Source of the DNA: Pseudoalteromonas ostreae
GTDB taxonomy: Bacteria > Pseudomonadota > Gammaproteobacteria > Enterobacterales > Alteromonadaceae
DNA length: 64,000 nucleotides
Assembly (NCBI RefSeq): GCF_018069805.1
Contig: NZ_JAGPYN010000001.1
Coordinates: 62,001 to 126,000, forward strand
Direction: 5' to 3'
Each line of letters starts with the position of its first letter. Within the stretch, counting starts at the first letter, position 1. Shown here in pieces: positions 18,852-25,395 of the stretch. The notes beneath the pieces are model-generated. The model searched no databases and was not told the DNA's origin. It worked only from the letters and a program-made list of their open reading frames with translations. A program made the position numbers and the translations under genes.

Positions 18852-19718
18852 TTATTGCTCGTTTTTGTTAGCTGACATCTTAAGTGCCTTTGCCAACGGT
18901 TTTGCTGAACTATCAAATAACGTATTTAATAATCCAGCTAATCGGATACCTGCTTGTTGTAAGCGAGTTTTAATAATCGGTGTATTTTTGTAAATGTAGC
19001 TGTAGCCAATCTCATCGCTGGTTTGTTTGTATAGTTTATCAGCTAAGTTATGTGACTCTGTTACCCATTGCTCTGGTGAACTGGCTAGGTACTCAGCAAT
19101 TATTTCTGCATTATTCGTATCAATAAACTGCGCGAATTCAGTGAATGATAGGTTCTCATTTTCGATTAATTTAGTATCCCACAACGAATGCAGGTTGGTT
19201 GGCTGGCCAAAAAAGGTAACGTTAACACGGTTACCACCTCTGTCTTCTGCACGTCCGGCATGAAACGGTTGATGGCTATCGCCAACTAAATGAACAAGAA
19301 AGCGTAAGCTAAAACGTTTGGCATCTATTGAGCTGTTCTTGTTTTGTAGTGTATCGATGGCAAAATACATCCCTTCAAGAATGTTGCTTACATTATCTTT
19401 ATTTAAGTTTTCATCGTGGCTGTGAGTAAATGTAGATGAAGTGCTTGGCGAGTTAATGTAATGCCAACGAGAAGATTTTTTTTGCCAAAAAGGACTCGGA
19501 TCAGAGCGCATTTCGTCAGCCCAAGTAGCAATTTGCGCTAGGCTTTGCCCTTCTAAAAGTTCTTTAAGTTCTGCTTTAGTTGCGTCTGTTATGTGATTTT
19601 CGGCAATTTTACCGACAATTCTGTGGCCATTTTGTCCCCAAGCCAATACATTTTGTGATGATAAAAGTACTGCGCCAGCTAAAAGATAACTAAATCCATG
19701 TGTAATTTTGCGTAACAT
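18852..19718 (-). CDS. Exported S1/P1-type nuclease
   Basis: A three-zinc nuclease and 3'-nucleotidase of the S1/P1 family; 288 residues, exported. The signal peptide covers residues 1-26, and the mature protein would start at Trp27, the first zinc ligand of the family. The other ligands are visible: H32 (WGQNGHRIVG), D in WADEMR, H in RWHYIN, H-D-H in FLVHLVGDSHQPFHAG, and H and D in NLHSLWDTKL. All nine expected positions are kept, so it should be active on single-stranded nucleic acids. The ATG at 19718 has GAGGA upstream; the longer frame to 19808 would bury the signal peptide. It is first in an operon with the receptor at 15651. Confidence 0.94.
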   Translation of the reverse strand: MLRKITHGFSYLLAGAVLLSSQNVLAWGQNGHRIVGKIAENHITDATKAELKELLEGQSLAQIATWADEMRSDPSPFWQKKSSRWHYINSPSTSSTFTHSHDENLNKDNVSNILEGMYFAIDTLQNKNSSIDAKRFSLRFLVHLVGDSHQPFHAGRAEDRGGNRVNVTFFGQPTNLHSLWDTKLIENENLSFTEFAQFIDTNNAEIIAEYLASSPEQWVTESHNLADKLYKQTSDEIGYSYIYKNTPIIKTRLQQAGIRLAGLLNTLFDSSAKPLAKALKMSANKNEQ

Positions 19719-19868
19719 TTGTGTTTTCCTCAATGATCTTATTTGACAAGAACGGCCTCTTCTATGGCGCGCATTGTCCTGATTTTGAGATAAATAGAAA
19801 GGACTCAAAGAAAATTATGATTTCTTATTACTATTTCTTTAAATTCAATTGGTTAATTGTTTTAAGTA

Positions 19869-19894
19869 AAATTACTTGTTGTAATAAGTAATTT
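19869..19894. promoter_or_regulatory. Palindrome between the nuclease operon and the PhnD-like gene
   Basis: AAATTACTT (19869-19877) and AAGTAATTT (19886-19894) are perfect inverted arms around eight bases. The element lies between the divergent nuclease operon and the membrane-protein pair, a typical place for an operator acting on both. Its AT-rich composition lowers the weight of the match. Confidence 0.4.
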
Positions 19895-19939
19895 AAATTG
19901 GTCAAATAGCAAGATGAATCGTTTTGGATTGTTGAACTT

Positions 19940-20839
19940 TTGAAAATTAAACGGCTGCTGTTGCAACACAGCTTCTTTGTAATTGTTTTGTTACTGTTTT
20001 TTTTGTTGGTTTGGCTCAGTGGCCGGCTGAATGTGGTTACATCCACGGGGGCCTTAAAGCCTTTAATTGAAACATCTAGCCGCTGTCAGACGAGGGCAAC
20101 AGAAAACCAAGCGCAATTAATTGTCTATGCCTCCTCGCAAAAGGTCGCACGCTCTTTAATACAAAATCTGTGTGAAGATCCCGTTGTAGCAAAACAATAT
20201 GGCGAAGTGATCGCTTTATGGGGTTACCGTACTGCCGATAGCATTGAGTTTATTGGTAAAGGCATTGCTGATTTAATTTTGGCCAAAAACAATATTATCT
20301 CAGCCTTTAAAGCTGAATCGACCTATAACTACCAGCCTGTGGTTGGCTTTCCTAGTTATACCGCGTTTTTTATTTCAGCTAAAGAAAAGCCAAAAATTAA
20401 CAAGCAATACTTTTTGGGGAAACGGATTGGCTTACTTGATTATCCTACAAGCCGCTCGGGGCATATATTACCTAAACAAAAGTTTAAAGATTTAGGGATC
20501 AACCTTGAAAATTTAAACATTACTTACGCCAGTTCACATAATGAGCTTAGGGAGTTATTAGCCAATGGACAAGTTGATTTAATAGCCTCTTTTTGGAAGG
20601 AGGCAGATCAGGCGCATTTCTCAAAAAATTATATAACTCCAATCAGCGACAATGTAATAGGCACACGTTGGTACTTTAAAATGCAGCATGAGAACACTGA
20701 TTTGCTGTGCGCTATCCAATCTCAATTAATCCAATTATCTAAGCAGCAAGTGTTGACTTATTTTAATCATGTTGAACCATATTGGCATTGTTCAGCGGGT
20801 AAAGCTGAATTTTTAGGAGAGCAACGCAATGAACAATAA
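19940..20839 (+). CDS. Membrane-anchored PhnD-like periplasmic binding protein
   Basis: A 299-residue protein with one strongly hydrophobic N-terminal segment (residues ~10-28, no cleavage site seen) and a periplasmic type-II binding domain of the PhnD/phosphonate-binding type. The signature part is FLGKRIGLLDYPTSRSGHILPKQKF, followed by LRELLANGQVDLIAS. Most PhnD proteins work with an ABC transporter, but none is nearby. The gene overlaps the next membrane-protein gene by 11 bases, so the products are probably made together. Only TTG (19940) is available as a start in a sensible place, with GGAT about 11 bases upstream. It may be a sensor rather than a transport protein; ligand unknown. Confidence 0.72.
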   Translation: MKIKRLLLQHSFFVIVLLLFFLLVWLSGRLNVVTSTGALKPLIETSSRCQTRATENQAQLIVYASSQKVARSLIQNLCEDPVVAKQYGEVIALWGYRTADSIEFIGKGIADLILAKNNIISAFKAESTYNYQPVVGFPSYTAFFISAKEKPKINKQYFLGKRIGLLDYPTSRSGHILPKQKFKDLGINLENLNITYASSHNELRELLANGQVDLIASFWKEADQAHFSKNYITPISDNVIGTRWYFKMQHENTDLLCAIQSQLIQLSKQQVLTYFNHVEPYWHCSAGKAEFLGEQRNEQ

Positions 20840-21776
20840 GCGCTTGTTTGGCGTGACACTGCTTATTTTTAGTGCGGCGCTACTGATGTTTAAATTATCT
20901 AGTTATGTGCAGCAGGCGCAACATAACGATTTAATAATGGCTGATATTGAAAACCGGATTGCACTAGATTTGCCTCGCTTAGACTTATCAAATCGTTTTT
21001 TGAAACACTCGGGCAACCATGATGCTATTGCAGGTTATCTACAACGTTTGAATATGCAATTAAAACAACAGCCCATTCAAGTTAATAGCATCAATGATGT
21101 CTCACTGGCATTAACAAATAATGGCCGCGAAAGTTGGACAGAGTATCTTGAAACAAGTGATCAAAAAGTTGCGATTACATTTTTAATCGAGACGCATTGG
21201 TGGCATATAAGCGATATTTATACTGCTATAACATTGTTATTATTGTCTTTTTTATTTGCTAAGTGGGCTGAACTTATTAACCGAACATCGCTTAAACACT
21301 TAGCATTAACAGAACAAATAGAGCAACCTCCGCTGGTTAATGTAAAAGTGAAACTAGTGATTGATTTGCAAGATAAGGTTTTGGCTATTAATAATAACGC
21401 TGGGATAAAAGCTGGCTTAGCTAACAAACCACTGTGTTTTTACTTGGCTTTAATCGAGTTTTGCGTTGAGAGGCCGGACGTGGCACTTAATCAAAATAAA
21501 GATGTGCCGGATGAGCTAATTGAGCTTGCCAATAAGTATTTTTACCGATTAACACAACTTGGCCACACTATTCGTAAACGGCCTAACTTTACTAACAGTC
21601 TAGAAAAAACCTTGAGTGAAATTAGGGCTGCATTGGATGAGGTACTTATTGAACACTCACAGCTGAAGGAAATATATTACCCACCTAAGGCACATGGTGA
21701 AGGCTCGCGATCTCGGTTACATAGTTATGGTTTATCGAATATCAAAGCCGATGATATAGAGGTGATAGGCAAATAA
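20829..21776 (+). CDS. Bitopic membrane protein with unrecognised cytoplasmic domain, paired with PhnD-like protein
   Basis: I do not recognise this 315-residue protein. It has a membrane segment at ~6-22, a periplasmic region to ~130, a second segment at ~132-146, and a 165-residue cytoplasmic part. The cytoplasmic part starts with alternating strands (VKVKLVIDLQDKVLAIN), continues with a helix containing KPLCFYLALIEFCVE, and has a charged helix SLEKTLSEIRAALDEVL and a conserved-looking tail with YYPPKAHGEGSRSR. The strand-helix-helix pattern could fit a winged-helix domain, which would make it a membrane-bound transcription factor; this is a guess. The start overlaps the PhnD-like gene by 11 bases, with GGAGA upstream. 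Position suggests control of the divergent nuclease-receptor operon. Confidence 0.7.
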   Translation: MNNKRLFGVTLLIFSAALLMFKLSSYVQQAQHNDLIMADIENRIALDLPRLDLSNRFLKHSGNHDAIAGYLQRLNMQLKQQPIQVNSINDVSLALTNNGRESWTEYLETSDQKVAITFLIETHWWHISDIYTAITLLLLSFLFAKWAELINRTSLKHLALTEQIEQPPLVNVKVKLVIDLQDKVLAINNNAGIKAGLANKPLCFYLALIEFCVERPDVALNQNKDVPDELIELANKYFYRLTQLGHTIRKRPNFTNSLEKTLSEIRAALDEVLIEHSQLKEIYYPPKAHGEGSRSRLHSYGLSNIKADDIEVIGK

Positions 21777-21811
21777 CCTTAACCTAGTTAGTAAGTTAGT
21801 TCAGAATAAAA

Positions 21812-21845
21812 ACCTCACACTGCTAATACTCAAACTGTGTGAGGT
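21812..21845 (-). terminator. Terminator after the 5'-nucleotidase gene
   Basis: ACCTCACAC (21812-21820) and GTGTGAGGT (21837-21845) form a 9-bp stem with a 16-base loop. On the minus strand it is followed by TTTTT, so it serves the 5'-nucleotidase gene ending at 21855. Confidence 0.8.
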
Positions 21846-21854
21846 AAGCTCTGA

Positions 21855-23489
21855 TTATTTAGGAGCAAATTCAATGGCTTTGACTGGGCTATTTTCAATA
21901 AAGAAGCGTTTTAATGCCTGTGCATCTGTTTCGTCAGTGCTGACAAATCCTGTATGATTTATCAGTAGCGGGTAGCCGTCGCCGCCAGATGCATTGTAGC
22001 TATTAATGCTCATACGATAGGTTTTGTTTTTATCCAGAGCTTTGCCGTTGATCATCACTTTAGTCAGCGCATTATCGTTACGCTCGAAGCTTAATTTGTG
22101 GTATTGCAAATAAGCACCAGAATCCGGTGGGAAACTAGTTACAGTCTCAAGGTAATCCCAAAGCTCTTGGCCTTGCCAATCAATATACGCGATGCGATTT
22201 TTAAAAGGGTGTACTTTTAAAATATCTTTATAACTAACTGCACCTGCAGCAATACTATCACGTACGCCACCGCCGCTGATGATACCAAAATCTGCGCCAA
22301 CAACATTCATTTGCGCTTGCACAATAACGCGCGCTAAGTTGGTTTGGTGATAACGAACTTTATTGCGATCGCCTTCAAGTTTTGCATCAACATAACCAAT
22401 TTTGCCTTCAATTTGTTTTGCACCTTTGGCTTGGTAATCAGCTAAAAATGTTTTTAAGGCGGCGTCTGGTTTGATGTATTCGTTGGCAAGCTCAGGCTTA
22501 ATTGAACCATCAGCTTGCGTTTTATCAACGTATAAGTTAACTGGCAATAATTTATAATCTAATAAGGTTAATACGCCGTTTTCTTGTTTAAACTCGGCTT
22601 TGCCGACATATTTACCCCATTCATGAGCTTGCATTATCCACGTACCATTTTGTTGGTCTGGTTTACATGGCATACCGGGTTTAAAGTTATCGTCATTTTT
22701 ATTTTCGCTTGCCATGCACACAGGTTCTTGTGAGTGACCGCCGATGATCATATCAAGGGTATGAGCAGGTAAAGAGCGGGCAAGGGTAACATCGCCAGGT
22801 GCATTTATGCCATAATTCGCATCAACATAATGACCCATATGAGTTACTGCAATCGTGATATCCGGTTGATATTGTGCTTTGATTTTCTCGGCTAAAGCTT
22901 GGGTTACTACAACGGGCTCTTGAAATTCAAGGCCGCTGATATACTGCGGGTTGCCTATTTTAGCGGTATCTGTGGTTGTTAAACCAATAACGGCGATTTT
23001 CAGCCCTTGTTTGTTAAAAATCTTATAGGATTCGAAGGCATTTTCACCGGTTTTTTTATCAATTATATTAGCCGAAAGAAGCGGAAAATTTGCCCACTGC
23101 TGCTGTTGTTTTAAAACGCTCAGTGGATTATCAAATTCATGATTACCAATCGCCATCGCATCGTAACCAATTAATGACATTCCTTTAAAATCAGGCTCTG
23201 CAAATTGCAGGTCTGATTCTGGAATGCCTGTATTTATATCACCACCAGATAGAAGTAGCACTGCGTGACCTTGTTGCTGCGCATCAGCACGTAACTGGTC
23301 GATTAAGGTTTTACGTGCAGCCATACCGTATTCACCTTTTTCGTTATGCCAAAAGCGGCCATGATTATCATTGGTATGTAAAATGGTGAGGTAGTGAATA
23401 TCTGCTGTGTCAGCTTGTTGAACGGAGGTTTGATGATTACTACATGCTGTAATGCTTAGTAATAGGAAAAATGAAAGTAATATGCGCAT
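21855..23489 (-). CDS. UshA-like bifunctional metallophosphatase/5'-nucleotidase lipoprotein
   Basis: A 544-residue periplasmic 5'-nucleotidase of the UshA family that dephosphorylates nucleotides or UDP-sugars. It has a lipoprotein signal with Cys16 in the lipobox ITAC, so it is membrane-anchored, unlike soluble Escherichia coli UshA. Metal-site motifs of the N-terminal metallophosphatase domain are ILHTNDNHGRF, SGGDINTG, GNHEFDNP, THMGHY and GGHSQEP. The C-terminal 5'-nucleotidase domain has SGGGVRDSI and the substrate-stacking region near SYNASGGDGYPLL. It is a single unit with its own terminator. Lying near an exported nuclease, it fits a nucleic-acid scavenging role. Confidence 0.93.
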   Translation of the reverse strand: MRILLSFFLLLSITACSNHQTSVQQADTADIHYLTILHTNDNHGRFWHNEKGEYGMAARKTLIDQLRADAQQQGHAVLLLSGGDINTGIPESDLQFAEPDFKGMSLIGYDAMAIGNHEFDNPLSVLKQQQQWANFPLLSANIIDKKTGENAFESYKIFNKQGLKIAVIGLTTTDTAKIGNPQYISGLEFQEPVVVTQALAEKIKAQYQPDITIAVTHMGHYVDANYGINAPGDVTLARSLPAHTLDMIIGGHSQEPVCMASENKNDDNFKPGMPCKPDQQNGTWIMQAHEWGKYVGKAEFKQENGVLTLLDYKLLPVNLYVDKTQADGSIKPELANEYIKPDAALKTFLADYQAKGAKQIEGKIGYVDAKLEGDRNKVRYHQTNLARVIVQAQMNVVGADFGIISGGGVRDSIAAGAVSYKDILKVHPFKNRIAYIDWQGQELWDYLETVTSFPPDSGAYLQYHKLSFERNDNALTKVMINGKALDKNKTYRMSINSYNASGGDGYPLLINHTGFVSTDETDAQALKRFFIENSPVKAIEFAPK

Positions 23490-23566
23490 AATATGACCCG
23501 TGTTGTCAGTGTTGTGCTATTTATTAAGCGCATAGTTTAAACTAGTTTTATTGCAAAATAACGTAA

Positions 23567-23764
23567 TTATTCTATTTTAATGTCATTTTTGAAATGTAAT
23601 TTTCCAGTCGCGGCTAATTGACGTCGCTGTAACTCTTGTTCTGCTAATGCTGATTTTTCATGGTTATTACCCACCATCCAGTTTAAAAAGCTTGCCGGTA
23701 ATTTAGTGTACGCCTCTCCTTGGTGTAAGCCAAAATCACAGATGTGCTGCTCTTCATTCGACAT
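23567..23764 (-). CDS. Small DUF3820-like protein
   Basis: A 65-residue soluble protein. FGLHQGEAYTKLPASFLNWMV and a following H-x5-A-x2-E-x3-R pattern resemble the DUF3820 family (sometimes annotated as quorum-sensing-regulated virulence factor-like), which has a short beta-hairpin followed by helices. AGGATTAACAACT before the ATG is an adequate ribosome site. No function is established; the family call rests on motif resemblance. Confidence 0.7.
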   Translation of the reverse strand: MSNEEQHICDFGLHQGEAYTKLPASFLNWMVGNNHEKSALAEQELQRRQLAATGKLHFKNDIKIE

Positions 23765-24027
23765 AGTTGTTAATCCTGTTGTGTGTGTTTTATTGTTATA
23801 AATAATACTAACAAAATAAACTCGGCTATTAAGACGATTTCGTTTTAAACAAAATTTATTTATAACGTGAGTGAATAATAATATATTGTAACCACATGTA
23901 ATTTAAATGTAATCAATCCGGTTTGATTTGTTTAAAGGTACGTTTTGCTATCGTAATCTACACAATAGTTTTTTACTATTTGCATTAAATTCATATAACC
24001 ACAGCATTCTTCAGGATAAATATAATA

Positions 24028-24771
24028 ATGAAAAAACTATTACTGTGCGGTTTGTTAACCGCAACCACATTTGCAAGTCATGCAACTGTAGTTGAAATGC
24101 AAACTTCACAAGGTGCTATTAAGGTTGATTTGTTTGATCAACAGACCCCTAAAACGGTCGAGAACTTTTTAAGTTATATACAAAGTGATGCGTACAACCA
24201 AACCGTGATCCACCGTTCAATCAAAGACTTTATTATTCAAGGCGGAGGCTTTACTTTTAGCGATGATTTTAAATCGATCGCAACGTCACCAGCTGTTGTG
24301 AATGAGCCAGAATTATCGAATGTAAAAGGCACGATTGCCATGGCAAAAGTCGGCGGTGATAAAAATAGCGCTACCAGTCAATGGTTTTTTAATCTCAAAG
24401 ATAATAGTGCAAACTTAGATAAGCAAAATGGCGGTTTTACCGTATTTGGTCAAATTACAGCAGATAGTTATACTGTGCTAGATAAGATCTCTGCGTTAGT
24501 GCATTGCGGTGAAATACCGGTAGTTAATCTAACTAAAGACCAATGTGCAAGTGCAGATACCACGTTGACTATTGCTAATTTAGTGTCGATCAATAGTGTT
24601 GTGGTACTTGATGATGATCCAAATTCGTCAGTAAATTTATCTCCAAAAGAAAATACGCTAATTGACGATTCGACTCCAACTCAGCCTGATGATGGGGATA
24701 GCTCAAGTGGTAGTATGAGCTGGTTACTACCATTATTATTGCTAGGCTTTAAACGCCGCTGCGCAGCTTAA
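24028..24771 (+). CDS. Exported cyclophilin-type peptidyl-prolyl isomerase with C-terminal sorting-like tail
   Basis: A 247-residue periplasmic or surface cyclophilin that catalyses cis-trans isomerisation at proline. The signal peptide ends near SHA-TV. The cyclophilin domain (~20-190) has VIHRSIKDFIIQGGG, GTIAMAKVGGDKNSATSQWFFNL and GGFTVFGQI, with catalytic Arg and Gln present. Unusual is the C-terminal extension: an acidic, Ser-rich linker, then SSGSMSWLLPLLLLGFKRR. This small-residue, hydrophobic, basic pattern matches the GlyGly-CTERM type of sorting tail processed by rhombosortase, although here the leading pair is Gly-Ser rather than Gly-Gly. It is a single gene. Confidence 0.88.
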   Translation: MKKLLLCGLLTATTFASHATVVEMQTSQGAIKVDLFDQQTPKTVENFLSYIQSDAYNQTVIHRSIKDFIIQGGGFTFSDDFKSIATSPAVVNEPELSNVKGTIAMAKVGGDKNSATSQWFFNLKDNSANLDKQNGGFTVFGQITADSYTVLDKISALVHCGEIPVVNLTKDQCASADTTLTIANLVSINSVVVLDDDPNSSVNLSPKENTLIDDSTPTQPDDGDSSSGSMSWLLPLLLLGFKRRCAA

Positions 24772-24781
24772 AGGTATATAC

Positions 24782-24811
24782 TTGCTATCGGGCTATGTGT
24801 CCCGATAGCAA
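24782..24811. terminator. Hairpin between convergent cyclophilin and MAPEG genes
   Basis: TTGCTATCGGG and CCCGATAGCAA form a perfect 11-bp stem with an 8-base loop. There is no T run, but the position between two convergent genes supports a shared transcript end. Confidence 0.6.
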
Positions 24812-24821
24812 ACGTAACGCT

Positions 24822-25241
24822 TTAGAGTGCAAATACCCGCATTACTAATAACACCCACATAGTTAAAACCAGTAAACAGCCAAGCAAAAAGCTATAATAG
24901 CGAGGTTTTACGCTATTGCTGCCTAAATGAATAATACTGTGAATGACGCGCGAGATCACAAAACCCCAGGCTAAAGTAATAAATACATAACCCGCAGCAT
25001 TGAGCTGCAAAGCAGCTAAACAGGCTACAAAAAATAGCACGGGTATTTCAAACTGATTAATAAAGTTTCTACCGGCAATATGTACATCATCACCCGCATT
25101 ATTTAATTGCATAGTGGCAAAATCTTGCATAGTAATCGTTTTGTTACGCGCCGCACTAAAACGGCGGCGGCCCATGACTACCATTACCGTAAAAGTGAGT
25201 AGTACCTGAGAAAACATCGCGAGTAATACATATTTTTCCAT
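24822..25241 (-). CDS. MAPEG family integral membrane protein
   Basis: A 139-residue protein with four hydrophobic segments, of the MAPEG (membrane-associated eicosanoid and glutathione metabolism) superfamily. Typical motifs are NQFEIPVLFFVACLAALQ and SRVIHSIIHLGSNSVKPRYYSF. Bacterial members are poorly characterised and some have glutathione transferase or peroxidase activity; the role here is unknown. I chose the ATG at 25241 with GAG upstream; an in-frame ATG at 25253 adds four residues and is also possible. Confidence 0.85.
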   Translation of the reverse strand: MEKYVLLAMFSQVLLTFTVMVVMGRRRFSAARNKTITMQDFATMQLNNAGDDVHIAGRNFINQFEIPVLFFVACLAALQLNAAGYVFITLAWGFVISRVIHSIIHLGSNSVKPRYYSFLLGCLLVLTMWVLLVMRVFAL

Positions 25242-25395
25242 TAAGAGTCTCATTTGATAAATAACGTAGCTTTAAGCCTAGCAGTTTGTGTTTACAATTC
25301 ACAATGTGTTACAAAGTAATTAGGAAAATGATTGCAAGCGTTATGAATTTTACCGATCATTCAAACAACAAATAAGTACGGATCACATTCTCAAT

